Below are positions 1 through 13,400 of a stretch of DNA of 64,000 nt, in pieces. The DNA is from Heterobilharzia americana. Its lineage: Eukaryota > Platyhelminthes > Trematoda > Strigeidida > Schistosomatidae. The notes beneath the pieces were generated by a model. It made no database searches. It saw only the letters and a program-made list of their open reading frames with translations, and was not told the DNA's origin. The translations under genes and the position numbers were made by a program. Position 1 is the stretch's first letter, and each line of letters begins with the position of its first letter. The stretch spans positions 13,756,515 to 13,820,514 of the forward strand of contig OX104131.1 in the NCBI GenBank assembly GCA_944470555.2. Direction: 5' to 3'.

Positions 1-547
1 GCTTTCCTCACATAAAGTCATCAGACAACTGAAATTGCATTTTTTGCCGTCTCCTAATAGAGAAGCATTTCTTCAGTCAGCACTAAACTGACCTCTTTGA
101 GTATTATTATGGCTGCGTTTCACTTAAAAACAGCTACACGATGCCTGTAGAAACAGAGTTAACAGACAACTCCGCCTTTTTCCTTGCAATTAATTCAGAA
201 ACTATTTGTAGTGTCTTCACTAGATATCCATACCTATAAGATAGGCTTAAACATAAATCTCTTCACATGGTATGTAGATGCCTACAGTATAATTATATGG
301 GAATACATTGCAAAAACATATCAAAAAAGTGTAAATACTTCTTATCGTCACTAAGCACCAGTACAATCTACCCGTAGAACCGAATCCTTCACACTAATCA
401 AATAAGCACAATTGAGAAAAAAAGCTACTCAAAATGCACGCCTGATTAAAAACGCAAGTGATCATACAAATCAATATTTAACTGCTACAACGTTCCTCAT
501 GAACTCCTTTTGCCTTCGTATAATCCACATGCCTGACTATCGGAAAT
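1..547. other. AT-rich stretch, nothing recognised
   Basis: No exon-like frame, repeat match within the window or RNA motif was seen here. The stretch ends where the left arm of the large inverted repeat starts. Confidence 0.5.
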
Positions 548-1059
548 TTAGTTCTGCATATGTCCCTCTATTCCTTATCTCGCGTTGTAAAATCTGTGAG
601 TAGCATGCTTCAACAATCGTTGCAAACATAAATGCTCTCATTTCATTAGAACATGATCACAATTCCACCTTGTCAACTGCGATTGTAAAATACATCATTG
701 AATAATGCAAGGACTCAGCCACTCACATCGAGGATATGGTAAAAATGTAAACGTTACAATTTTTATCATGCACAAATGAAACAGGTTTAACACACGTCAC
801 CTTCATAACTGCCATGAATATCCTGGAAGAAGCAAGAAGTCCAGTCTGATTTAACCATCATCAAAGTAAGTTTCAGTAGAATCCCAGAGTGTTTGAAAAT
901 ATTAAAACAAGTATTTTCTGAACGTTTCGCTGTACAAACCACTGTTGATGCCAATGAGGTAAACACAAATTGTTAAATGTACAATTTGGCTGTATATATT
1001 TTGGTGTTTAATGAATAACCAAATATTCTGCTAAAGAAGCTGTGGAATACATGGCGAAA
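548..1059 (+). repeat. Left arm of large inverted repeat
   Basis: This 512-bp segment is repeated in inverse orientation at 2259-2782. The match runs from the outer TTAGTTCTGCATA through landmarks such as TTCCTTATCTCGCG, CATGATCACAATTCCACCTTG and GAAGCTGTGGAATACATGGC. By eye identity is high, with scattered substitutions and one clear indel of about 12 bp (extra bases in the right arm near 2705). No open frame is conserved between the arms, so they look non-coding. No target duplication was seen at the outer ends. Confidence 0.9.
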
Positions 1060-2258
1060 GACTTTATCAACAGATAAAAATTTTTTGACGTGAACTTCAC
1101 TGCTCAGTTTTACATATTTCCATATGTTTGAAGTACGAGAAACGGAGAGACCATCTTGTGAATGGATTTGAATACAGTTTCTTTTTCAACTCAACAGAAT
1201 TTTATTTCATTGTTAATTTCAGTATTTCACGCATAGGTTTAAACAGGTTGTCTAATAGGAGAACTGTTTTCACACAAATATTTTCGGCTTTATTATGTGC
1301 ACCAAAATGTGCATATTTGAAGATTTTTCATGAATGGCGAATAGATAAAAAGCCTGTAAAAATAATCTTGATCAAAATGTATTGTGACTGATATGTGTGA
1401 ATATTATTTCTCATATGACAAGGATGTTTTCTCAGTTTTAGAAACATCAGGGGAATACTTTTTTAGATATGATGTTGTTTAACATATGAAATATTCAACT
1501 AATGAGATTGTAATATAAAAACACGATCAAGCCTATCAAGCAGAACGCTTTCCCATAGTTTGAAATACGTGGTTGCTACTAAAACCAACTGTTACATGTA
1601 ATTGCGATATTCTTGACTAATTAGATACCTAGGCGTTTCACTGCACTTTTCTAAATAAAAGAATCCTAGTTTCGATCAGTACAGTTGAACTGCTAGTGAA
1701 ATATTCACTGTCATGTGTGAAGTGAGCACTTTGGCTCACTAGTTATTCCATGGAATTAATGAGTATCTCCAAAGGAACCAAATTTTGCAGAATCTGAACC
1801 ACTTCCTACTTACTGAAGTTTTAATCTTGTCCATTAAAATGTATCCTTCACCAAGGTGTAAGTCAGTAATTCTCCATTGGATAATCACTCGCAATTCTTG
1901 AAAGCACGTGTAAAGCCTTTCAATTTCATTCTTATCGTGTTCGAAATGATATGTTTAAGCAGAAATGTTAACTGCATGGCGAAGGCAGAGATTAATTGTG
2001 TATTTGTCGTTCAAGTGAATTCTGTCAACTTTAGATAGATGGTTGCTACACATGCTCGAGTTTAAAATCAATGGACGTCTAAATATTTTTAGGTGAGGTG
2101 GGTCACAATGTTGATTATTTTTGAAAGATTCAATACTCGAGAACTACTGGTGCTTATCTGAAACTCTACATTCATATTGGTTTCACAATAATTGCTTAGA
2201 AAATCTTTGTTTTGTGTAAGCAATCCCAACGTGTGTAAAAACAAGATTTTTCTGAAAG
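1060..2258. other. Spacer between the inverted-repeat arms
   Basis: About 1.2 kb of AT-rich DNA lies between the two arms. I see no recognisable transposase, reverse transcriptase or host exon. The short frame at 1128-1391 has no recognisable motifs. Confidence 0.6.
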
Positions 2259-2782
2259 TTTCGCCATGTATTCCACAGCTTCTTTAGCAGAATATTTGGT
2301 TATTCATTAAACATCAAAATATATACAGCCAAATTGTACATTTAACAATTTGTGTTTACCTTATTGGCATCAACAGTGGTTTGTACAGCGAAACGTTTAG
2401 AAAATACTTGTTTTAATATTCTCAAACACTCTGGGATTCTACTGAAACTTACTTTGATGATGGTTAAATCAGACTGGACTTCTTGCTTCTTCCAGGATAT
2501 TCATGGCAGTTATGAAGGTGGTGTGTTAAACCTGTTTCATTTGTGCATGATAAAAATTGTAACGTTTACATTTTTATCACATCCTCGATGTGAGTGGCTG
2601 AGTCCTTGCATTATTCAATGATGTATTTTACAATCGCAGTTGATAAGGTGGAATTGTGATCATGTTCTAATGAAATGAGAGCATTTATGTTTGCAAAGAT
2701 TGTTGAATTAAGATGGTTGAAGCATGCTACTCACAGATTTTACAACGCGAGATAAGGAATAGAGAAACGTATGCAGAACTAA
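2259..2782 (-). repeat. Right arm of large inverted repeat
   Basis: This is the reverse complement of 548-1059. It carries an extra stretch of about 12 bp near 2705 relative to the left arm. A 89-codon frame at 2352-2621 lies inside it but is broken in the left arm, so it is probably chance. If both arms are present on one molecule they could form a stem of about 0.5 kb. Confidence 0.9.
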
Positions 2783-2934
2783 TGCTATGATAATGGCTCG
2801 CATTTACGTGTTTTGATCGGTGAAATTTATCAATGTGTCCAGTTAGAGTGCATGCATGTGTAATAAGTATCTACCTGTGTTTCAGTGTATCAGTATATAT
2901 TCTTAGGTGAGATATCAATACGTAATAATCTGTT

Positions 2935-3165
2935 TTGGAGTTTACTTTCAAGATTGTTAGTCAACACACAAGCTTTTCATATTTAGATCAATTGAAAGCT
3001 GATATAATATTAGGTCTTTCAGTTGATATGGTAGATATAGTTAAAGCTCAAATGAAAAGTTTTAGAGCGATGAATGCAATAAACACATATTATGATCGTG
3101 TTAAGAAGCCTTAACTGTGCTACCACATTTGGACGTGATCAGTAACAGCATTATGCTAAGACGCG
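2935..3165 (+). repeat. Diverged repeat, related to 18240-18490
   Basis: Blocks such as GTCAACACACAAGCTTTTCATATT and CCTTAACTGTGCTACC followed by AACAGCATTATGCTAAGAC have clear but diverged counterparts, in the same order and orientation, at 18240-18490. This suggests two old copies of an interspersed repeat of unknown class. The ends are not defined. Confidence 0.4.
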
Positions 3166-5203
3166 TTTGCCTAGCATGCTGTGTAGACATGCTTCGTAGA
3201 AAATCTGTAAATGCATGTGCTTGAATATTATCATTCCTCGTTTGGATAATTACACCACTGAAAAACTAGTTAATTTGTCTTCAAAATAAATTTTCACTAC
3301 GAACATACTTGAGTGTTTGGTTCTATATCCTTTTGTTTTCAGAGTGTAGTTTCAATAAACAAGCACAAAATCCCGTCGTTAACATGACAGTAAATCTGTA
3401 ACCAATGCTTAAGATTATATTTTAATCATGAGAGAATAGTCAGATCATGCCTTTTCCAATCTCTTTCAATGCTGCTTCGAAGTATAATTACAGACATACT
3501 TCATGAACAATGATAAACTTTATAAATGTAGGTGAGAGCCAGAAGCCTAGGAATAGAGAAGATAGGAAAAGGATTTAAGGGTAATATCACAGAATTTTTA
3601 TTACCTATTCAAATATCACATGAAGAAAAAATAGGTAGATATCATATTATATATGTATGTGTGGCGATTCCATAATATTCCATCACTTGAGCGGGTTAAC
3701 CATTTCTGAGTGAAACCTGATAAAGGGGAGACTTCATTTTCAGTATGTTAACCTGCTAATCACACATGCAGGAGCAACTATGACTCCCTAATGGTAGTCT
3801 ACGCCTTCAATTGGACACTGCAAGACATGAAGCCTTTTACATCCCTGTTGATTGGAAAATGGATTTTTGGAAGCAGCCGCCAACTGACTACCCAACTTGG
3901 TCAACTATCTGCTACTAACACACAAGTTATAAGGACTGTGGTGGAATGTAGTTCTATTTTAGTTGACACATTACAAGATACATTACATAGTGGGAGAGTA
4001 TTATTCACTGGATTATATGTCGACCACAATGTTTCATGCACAGTCATGTCATATTCATATTTACTGACTTTTTCTGTTTACCAAGGTCTAAAATTCTTGT
4101 CCGTCATACTATCGAAATGACAGATTAAGTGTGTCTGGAAATAACAGATAGAAGTAAATAGCTGGTGGTACAACTGATTTCATCTGCGTTTTACAGTGTG
4201 TTTTCGTCAGTTGACTATCAGACCACCTTCGCACAAATATACAACGATTAGACATGGCTGCTTGGTAAAATGGTTGTGATTCGTTTGTAAAAGCTTTCAT
4301 AGTTTTCGAATCCCTCTCGGAGCATGCTCGCCTTTTTCACCAGTGTTTAACTCATTCCAAATAAACATTGTTAAATATGGCGGTTAAGGCATATTCATGT
4401 AAGTTGAGGAACAGACATCCAAATCGTGTTTCATGTAGTTCAAATCAATATGTGACGCGCTTACAAGTGCACGCATCTATCTACTCTTCGGTGTTCTACA
4501 TTGGGTAATGATACCTAGTAGTTCATTTTTTTTCTACCAATAAAATGCATGTCAGGTGACATCAAATATGACCTTCGTTGACCAATAAAATGGTGAAAGC
4601 ATCAGCTTCATTCACTTCACAAATGCAGTATGTTTGCCAGAATATGGTGCACAATGCTTTTCACAATAATATTGGGTGAGTTCGTTTTTTTTTGTTGTTA
4701 CAAAGTGAACTAAAGGCACTTCCAAGACATGCATTGCAAAATTTGTTGTTCCTAGTGTACATTACATGGTCGGACCTATCTAAGCAGTGATGTAGATCAG
4801 ATTTATTCGACAAAGTATTAACCGGTTATTGCACGGAAACGACTTTGCTTGAGCACACTGAATAATGTATGAATCTGACTTTTCTGGTGGTCGATACTTC
4901 GTAAGATATGTCTACAGAATGTTAAAGCCGTTAGGTTATAAATAACCCAATTGCTAAGCATATGAAGATGAAGGTGATGAAACATTAATAGATTTATTTT
5001 TCTATGAAGCTGAAATAATGTGTGTAACAGCGTTCATAATGTGCAGTGCAGTGACAGTTATGGGAAACAAATAACAGTCAAAGCAGAAAACGTTAAATTT
5101 TAATAAATTTTGACTAGGAATCACCCTTCGTCTATCTACAGTGCAAAAGATAGTGGAATTGTGTAGTGATAAAGCTTGAACACTGTGATAGTTTTTAATT
5201 TTA
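3166..5203. other. AT-rich stretch without a recognised gene
   Basis: A 109-codon frame at 3791-4120 is the longest here. It has no recognised domain and no convincing splice-site pair, so I do not call it a gene. Nothing else was seen. Confidence 0.45.
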
Positions 5204-5374
5204 TTCTAGTCTGTCTATTAGATTTGCCACACAGTGAAACAGTGTTATTTACTTCATGAACTTTCCGACATATTCTTTTGTCCATATTCACATCACAAAT
5301 ATGAATAGGGACAATAATTTATGTCGGAAAAATGAGGAAACTGTCTCACTGTGTTATACATCTAGTAACTAGAA
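5204..5374. repeat. Imperfect palindrome, MITE-like
   Basis: The two halves are inverted copies of each other: TTCTAGT at the left and ACTAGAA at the right, an inner CACACAGTGAAACAGTG facing CTGTCTCACTGTGTT, and TTTCCGACATA facing TATGTCGGAAA. The inner TTGTCCATATTCA faces TATGAATAGGGACAA around a loop of about 10 bases. This is the structure of a short foldback or MITE. No transposase is present and no target duplication is clear. Confidence 0.6.
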
Positions 5375-6126
5375 TGAAATGAAAGTGGAATTAACCGTGT
5401 AAACATTAAAACGGGTGGCTTTCAATATCAAGTATGTGATAATTTGAACATGAGGGTATGGAGCACACAGCTTCTGGTTATTTGAAATGGACATGAAATG
5501 TGCATCTCCAGAAACCAGAAACAGAACATTATGAACAGCATCAATGGAATACTCGTTATTTTAAACATGTTTCTCGTGTCGAAACGTACTAATAGTCATA
5601 TGAATATATTTATTTTGTAGGTATCATCTATTTACCACTGTCTGAGTCTGGATTTCTCTTGACGCTTTACTGTAAGCTTTGAAAAACTACTTTTCACTCT
5701 AAATTCACCAAACGTTTGAGAACTGATGTTATTTATACTTGTTCCTCTTTCTTACTATACAAAGACACACTGCTAGTAATACAATAATTGGGAAATAAAT
5801 TAATTGCATATATGGACGCTTTCAAATTTCAAGAAACTAATCCGTTTGCACAGAAATAGAAGAGCCTTTTCCATTCATATCTTGTCAAATGAATGATATG
5901 TTTACTCATCAGAAGAAATCGTGAATATTCGAGTGAAAGGACACATACCTGCTCATCATCAAAGATATGTCTGCACTACAGTCATTCCTACTCTAAGCTA
6001 ATTGTGTATGGAAATCGAACAATAGTGAGGATTGCTCAATTTATTATCAAATAGTACTGACACCGATATGAACTCTAGTTCTAGTCAGATCGCTAGACTT
6101 TCAAGATCATAAATCCATATTGGACT

Positions 6127-6205
6127 GTTTGTTGATATTTCACACAGTGACACGGTGTAATTTTTTTGGTACAGTAAATTGTACTGTGTCAAATAAACAA
6201 TCTTA
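6127..6205. repeat. Small palindrome related to 5204-5374
   Basis: GACTGTTTGTTGATATTTCACACAGT faces ACTGTGTCAAATAAACAATC around GGTACAGTAAATTGTACTG. The CACACAGTGACACGGTGTAA motif resembles CACACAGTGAAACAGTGTTA of the palindrome at 5204-5374, so the two may be members of one family. Confidence 0.4.
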
Positions 6206-6968
6206 ACAGTGTGTGCAAGTTTCCTTCTTGCTTCAATTTTAGGACTGCATTTTATCTATACTTGAGATAACTTCATATCATTTCATTTGTAAAGTGTATG
6301 CTGAATGTGGTTCATTGTCAATTGCTTTCGAGGTTTAACTTGTTGGTGTAGGCGTTTAGGTGAATAACTATGAGTTCAGTTCCGGTTTAAGGTCTATCAA
6401 CTTAATGGTATCACAACATAACCTTCTGTAACCCACTTGTTGTTGTCAACACTTATGAAGCTATTGATTTTCAATAGCTAATTCTACTTTTGGATAGTGT
6501 TTGAATATGAGAATATGACTTACTGCAAAGTACTTCGTTATGCAGTGATTTCCTATTCCTGAGTCATGTTAAATCGTAGTTCTTTCATCACTTAGGCTGG
6601 TTTTTCAACTCAACATGGTGCCCTAGTAAGTTAACGGTACTTGTTTATGTGTATGTTGGTTGACGCATTTTCCATTATTACAGGTATTTCTGTGTCAATC
6701 GTTACAAAGCTGTCAAGATGGTCATGTTTGAAAAGTGTATAAGTCATGAGATTTCTTGAATATTGTTGAAGAGTAAATGTTGTCTGTAGACAAATGAAAT
6801 GGAAGAAGATAAATGTTTTCTGCATACAACTTGGAATTACACTTGTCAAGGAAGAAGTTAGCATAATTTTTTTATATCATACCGTCGTTGCTTGGACCGA
6901 ATTGATCGGTCTCTATTGACATATGGGCTCCTATGTGGATGCCTCGATATTACCTATGTTCTAATTAC
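6206..6968. other. AT-rich stretch, nothing recognised
   Basis: No coding or RNA signal was recognised. A 77-codon frame on the - strand at 6631-6864 has no recognisable motif. Confidence 0.4.
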
Positions 6969-7061
6969 ATTAATGTTCAATCGTGGCTAGCAGTGGAATA
7001 GAACGAAGTAGGACGAAATGCGCGTCCTGGATTCCACTGCTAGTCACGATCCATCATTAAT
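6969..7061 (+). ncRNA. Hairpin holding the 3' half of an Sm-alpha-type hammerhead ribozyme
   Basis: Two 31-base arms (6969-6999 and 7031-7061) are near-perfect inverted copies, including GCTAGCAGTGGAAT facing ATTCCACTGCTAG. The loop contains AGGACGAAATGCGCGTCCTG: this matches the 3' part of the schistosome Sm-alpha hammerhead core, namely the end of stem II, the GAAA box, a short stem III and the GTC cleavage triplet. The 5' CTGATGA box is absent and is replaced by inverted stem I sequence. The copy is therefore probably not catalytic. Confidence 0.6.
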
Positions 7062-10000
7062 ATATATAGAAGTTAGTGTTGTTAATTTAGTCTGCATGAT
7101 CAGCAGTCTATGAATATGTGGAATAAGTAATGCATTAACACTATCATCACTGTGACAATAATGATTAGAACAAAAACATTCTGGTGTTCATAACATGCAA
7201 CATAAGAAAACGAAGAAGAGTAGAAATAATATATGTTTTGCGTAAAAGAGATACTGTTTTCAATTACTTATGCAACTCAAATGCTTTGATAAGCCCTCAT
7301 AAATATACGTAGCCCTATGCATGTATACATTGATCCCTATTTCGTCTAATATCCACTCACATCTACATTGAGTTAACTCACTTTTAGCATTTTCGATTCA
7401 AATTAGTTAACTCACTGATGTGTACTCAGACTGCAATGCACAACCTATTCAACTTGATGCTTATTTCACATAACGCTGTCTACAGTTTTGTAGGGCTTCT
7501 CGCATCATATGGAGTGTTCCTAAATGATCACATACGATTAATTTGTTTAATTCTGTTACCAGTGTGTGCATTGTCATGCAAACCGCTTATTATTATGATA
7601 AGAGATTTCCAAAACGGAGTGAAGATAGATTTCCTTGTCAACTTCAATTAACCTGTACAAAGAATATTCGATTTCCTGATTTGAACATTTCAGTGTAGGG
7701 TTTTTGCTAACCATGGTATACGATGCGAGCTATGTTTGATGAAACATTCAAATCTGTTCAGATTTTCACATTATTGGAATTTCAGTACACTTAGAGTTTC
7801 AATGAATTATATTTAATTCAAAGAAATCATTACTCATTGATTAGCCACAGAAGAATAATAAATTTTATTTCACCGAATCCTCAGGCTAACCGAACTCTAT
7901 TGGTCATTTTCCAGTGTGGTAACCAAGCTAGGACACTCTCCGTTACGATGCACTTCGACAGATGTTAGAAGATGCATGCAATGTCGAGATGCCTTATTTC
8001 TAGGTTTTGTGTTTGTTCACATTTATCAGTAAGGTGTATATGCAACCTCACGAGAGTTAGTTACAAAGCAGAGCCACATAATTATGAGGTTGGTGAAAAG
8101 AATTGGTTATGTTAATCAACTTACAAATTCCAATGTATGTAATGAATAACACACAAGCTGATTAGAGATTTTATATAACTGTTATTCTTGATGTTTGTGA
8201 ATGAAATGTTTCACTCAAATTTGAATTTTCTCAGTTTTACAACTTGTACAGACGGTAATAGTAAGTTAAGAACATTTGTGATTATTTCCTACCTTGTATA
8301 AAATTTTTGAGATACGTTTATTGCATAACTACAACACGAAAAACGTATCCTGCTGAACATGAGGAAACAATATTTCAACGTCTCTTATCTCAGCGCAAAG
8401 TGAAGGGAGTTTGAATACTATAGACTAAGGCAATGCAGTTTCGATAAAACAGTTCATGTGTGAAATTATGCAAAACCGACTGATTATTACTCAATTCGAC
8501 TGATTTCACCTTTCAGATTTAGATTACCTCCAAATGCATCTATGCTATTAGATGGATTCCGTGTGGTGAATATATTACTTTGTTTCGGTTATTTTGTCCC
8601 AGTCCATCTGATGACAGTCAGATGGTTTGTTTAAATAGAGAGAACTACAGTATTCTTAGATGCAACGATGAGCATCAACCCATGCAGTTCATTAATATTG
8701 TGATGAATGAACAACTGGGTATTTGAGTTTAATGTATACCATTTAGATCTATTTCCCGTTTGATATTCTTTTCAATACAACTATTTTAGTCGGGTGTAAG
8801 TCAGCTGAAATTTATCTCATTATCAATAGCAATGTCATGAAAACATGACACATTATCCTATTTCAATAATATTTATTTTGACCAGATTTACTTTCGAGAG
8901 AAGTGAATAAACACTTTAACGTGTTAATTAGATACCTGAATATTTAATCAAGAGATTAAAACTTAGATAGCTCAGTTATCGTTTGCATCACCTTATATTA
9001 TTGCTAGAAAAGTCAAAGCATGATAGTTTTTGTATTCCAGTGAAAAACTGAATTGTAACTACCTCAGCATAAACAATGAGATAAATGGAGAAAACAAACT
9101 ATTCATCAAATTCTGTGATCACATCTAAAATATGTTTGAAAAGATCAAAACCTTTTAAATGTGTCATCAACTAGTTGAAAATCGCTTGATTGATTGCCAA
9201 ATACAGCCTCTGAATTAAGATGAATACGACAGAAAATTTGAAATTCTTTTGAAGAGAACCAACAATCACTGGTAAAATCTCTGAGATCCAATCTACTCAT
9301 TTCAAGCACATATAAGTTGGTCTACGAACTTTGACTGAAATGATTAAAAGAGTTGAAATATTGAATTTTTGCACAATATAATTCCACTTAACATTTTTTT
9401 TCTTTATCGCATATCGAATGCAGATAGTTTCAAGTGTAATTATAATTTTATCATAAAAAATCATCAAGGTAAAAACAAAGAGATCACGTGAACTTTTGTA
9501 GTCCTATATATTTGCATTAAGTGTTAAAATACTCTTTTACACACTTTACCATCCATTCAACAAATACATACTAAGTAGTAAAGCGATAGCTCACAGTTTA
9601 TTGCAACCTTTTTGTATAGAGGAACTGTTGTTCTGTTTAATATAGCTGGGTAAAATCGAATCGATGATGATAATAAATTTCGCTCTAAATAATATACAAT
9701 TTCACAAGATAATACACCTAGGAAATAGATTATAATATGGTTTTAAAAGGCATTTCTGTTTATTCAAATAGAAATTGTTTGTATATACAACTTACCAAGG
9801 TCATATACTATTGTGGCTCGAAAATATTTTTCTATATTCTAAATACATCATGATAACAAGTTTACTGGTAAAGTATTGGATTACTCTGATCTCAGTCAAT
9901 AAATTCCTTTGGTTTCAAACTCATCACTTGAATTGCAAAATGGTCTTTTAGTAATGAAAATTAATCAAAATGTTTGTTGCGAAAAATCCTGTAAGTAATG

Positions 10001-10384
10001 AATCCGTGTTTGCAAGCTGTTGTTGGTTACTTTTTCGAAAATGCTAACGCCTCATCCCTCTAGAATTGAAAATATCTTATAGTTCTCTTCTTCACGTGTC
10101 TTATAGATTGGATAAACTTCCACCAATTATTTTTAACCTATTATTCCTGAATTTTTAGAGCACATCAAGTGGGTTTTATTGATTTGCAGAATTTGCAGAT
10201 TTGTAGTCATTTTGCCTATAACATACAAACTGTTGATTGTACATTGACCTCGAGGAATAAGCAGATTTTCAGAAGTTCTCATCATAACTTCTTATAGTCA
10301 TAGTAGTTTATTGCTTTTGCAATGAAGTTTTGACCAAAGTGGAATCTCTGAGTATTTTTAGGGGTTTCACAGATACTGAAACGA
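7062..10384. other. Gene-free AT-rich stretch
   Basis: Frames are short and unconvincing (the longest is 77 codons, at 7418-7651, hydrophobic, without motif). No element fragments were recognised. Confidence 0.45.
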
Positions 10385-10406
10385 GTTGGAAATTGAATTT
10401 CCAACG

Positions 10407-10441
<35 letters not shown>

Positions 10442-10456
10442 TAGTTGGCGCAAAGC
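10385..10456. repeat. (TA)n microsatellite between palindromes
   Basis: A run of about 14 TA units fills 10411-10439. It is flanked by CGCCAA on the left and TTGGCG on the right, and directly preceded by the 21-base palindrome GTTGGAAATTGAATTTCCAAC (10385-10405). Short reading frames that cross it on both strands are produced by the TA repeat, not by a gene. Confidence 0.9.
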
Positions 10457-13400
10457 AAGTTGGAAAGGAATTTCCTGGTAGATTACAAGACGATGAAACC
10501 ATATTGATGGTCATCTGAAAGGCATTTGGTAATTTTAGAAAGAGAAAAATGGATATAATTCAGAGAAGTGAATGATATAAAATTCCCACAAGGTTATCTC
10601 TTGATTGTGCACTGTAATGTCTCGTTGAAGAAGGTGATGGAGGCTAAACATTATCGCGCCTTTTATGGCTTATTGAGTCCTCTGTGCAAGTGCGCGTATT
10701 GTTTGTATGCCGTACGCGTATTTTACCTATCTGTATAGTTTTTTAAAATTCCATCTGTCAGTGAATCCCGTTTGATACTATTTATTCATACGCAAAGTAT
10801 TGATTGCACTTCCCCGGCTTAGATGGCATGCAGGTAATGTTATTGATGAAGAATGATCTTCACAAGTTAGTGAGTTGACCCAGAATTCAAACTGCACCAA
10901 AAACTAATTATGATTGCAGTTTTCACTTCAAAATATGCGCATAGAAAACACAGAAAATACGTGTTTTGATACAGAGCGATGTCACACCCGCGGATGACTT
11001 GCAGCCTCACCCGAAGTAGGTTCATCAGGTGCAGCTTCTACTAGCACATTAAAAATCTAGCACCAGATTGTGAGAAGAAATACACGATAATTTTATTGGT
11101 AATCTATCAGGTAACTAACTTCCTTGTAGTGAATAGTAAATGCTACTTGCGAGAAGTGAGAAATGCTCGATTAAATCGTCTCTGAATTTTAAGGTTGACA
11201 TTTTGAACAATCAGACGTGAACTTTTAGAGGTTCACCACGGCTTCCTCAAATGAATATCAATTTTCTAGATAAAGATTCAACAGGTGAAATGGCAACTCG
11301 CAATTATGTAAACTCATAATATCGTAGTGATTAATAGTTTTACACCAGTACTCTGCTGATTTCTTCTACCACATCATGCTTTCTTAAAGCAGGTACCTGA
11401 AATGAATCTCATCTGGTAACTCTCTTGATAACAACGAATAAAATATTTCCAAAAATTGCCTCTTGATTTCTCATAATTCATGTAACTATATTTAGTGTCA
11501 CAGGGTTTGAAAACTTCTCCGAATAAGAAAATGGGACTGAAAACTGTATAAGTCTTGCACTGACTACCTGAGATGTGATCGTTTGATTTGAAGCCGTTCA
11601 ATAACGCTATATCAATGATCAAATGTCAGCATTAAAGACAGATATGCATCCGAATAACGTTCCGTCGAATACAAAAATCTAGATAAGATTGCCCCTTTTA
11701 TCAAGCTAACGGAAATCTGTTGTTTCAAGCTGGGAAATCAGTCAACATTTGTCAATTGAATAATTTAGTATTTCTGTCCGAGAATGAATTGTGGGAGAGG
11801 ATGTCTTACGTATGAGTATCAGAGAACACGCAATCCTCATTAAGGAGGTCTGTGATTGATTTCGATTACCTGACATCAATTATAGTGCACCATATTGCTG
11901 TTTCTCCGATCTAGGTGGACACATTACAAAATCTTTCATAGAGTTCAGTCACCAATAAGAACTAAAATAATTAAATAAGTTCGTCTTCAGTAACACGTGA
12001 ATGTATTCAAAGAGGTCATTCAGGAGGTGAAGCGTGGCTGCAATAGCTAAGTTAAAAGATCTCTCGCTCATGCAATGGGTGAGGTGGTTTCAAATCTGTG
12101 ACGAAACATCATTCCAATAGAAATGACAATTTTGCTTTGTTGATGAGTTCCAGAATACATGCGACGTAGGTTTAGAGATTTCTGACGATTCCTCTGACCT
12201 CTTAAATACTAAACGAGGTCGATAACCTAATGTAATGGCAGATACAGACAGATGATTGATGAATACTCAAGTGGATTGAGCTACAACATCGACAGGGAGT
12301 TTTGACAAGCATGATGTACATGATGTGTGAAATGTATGCAATGAAATCATACGATGAATAAGGTGTAAAAGTGGAAACCTATCAGCTCCTTAACTGTACT
12401 AAAAAGTAAAATGTAAAGGTAGATGACAAAACAATCATTTTCCTTTGGACCATGAGAAAAGAGTAGCTTTTGAGGATGGTATTTTCTAACGCTTACTTGT
12501 TATTACGTCAGCATCACTACTACAACTTGGCTTTGTGAAGAAAATGTAGGCGAATTGCACACATTCGTATTTATGCAATAGTGTATCAGAGTGGAAGCTA
12601 TATTGTCAGTGATTTCGCATGTTGTGTTCAACGTGACCAGCTTATTTGCATCTTGATTTCAATCAGTGCCTACATTTCACTAAGTGAGGTGTTAAGCAAT
12701 AGCGTATTGAACAATCTATCGGTGTAATTACATTTACCCAGTTACCAGTTGAAGATAATTAGTTAAATTGATGTTTCCAGTGCGACGAGCTGACATTGTG
12801 TAGGGTGTACTCGAATCTTGAATAACGGTTGAATAACTAATCAAACTTCCAATCAAGTTCTGAGGCTGACGTGCTATCTAATACTCCGACATGTTGTTGG
12901 GGTAAGATAGAACTTGCATCTCCCTCTAATACAGATGAAAGAGAAAACGTTTCTCACTCCATATTCAATAGTTCAATAGTTCTTCCGTCCTTTAAAATCC
13001 CCACTTCACAGTGAATATCATGTTTGCCAGAAAGTTATTTCTCAGTACATTTCTGGAAGTCAACTGACGTTGGTCGTAATGACAACTCTATCAATGTGTT
13101 TATAAAACAAAAACAATTCCGACAAAGCCGTAAATCCAGAACACAATTCCTTAATTATCCCTTTCTATTCATAATGACAATCATGGTATTGATTTTCTTC
13201 TTGTGAGTGTTGCCATGGCAGTGGCAAGACATACTGTGCTTATTGATGATAGGCATAGAAGTAATAACATGAAGCATTCCCATATCTAATTTAAGTCAAC
13301 ATGCTTTAAAGATTTCGGGAATACTTTATTTCGAATGTTAGGCAGATAATTTGTAGCCATTTCGGTTTAGCAGAAAACAGTTTCTTCACAGGATATGCCC

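Noticed and set aside
3791..4120. 109-codon plus-strand frame as a host exon
   Set aside because: No recognised domain, no convincing splice sites and composition like the surroundings.
10308..10518. Overlapping frames on both strands across 10.4 kb
   Set aside because: Both are kept open by the TA repeat and the flanking palindrome.
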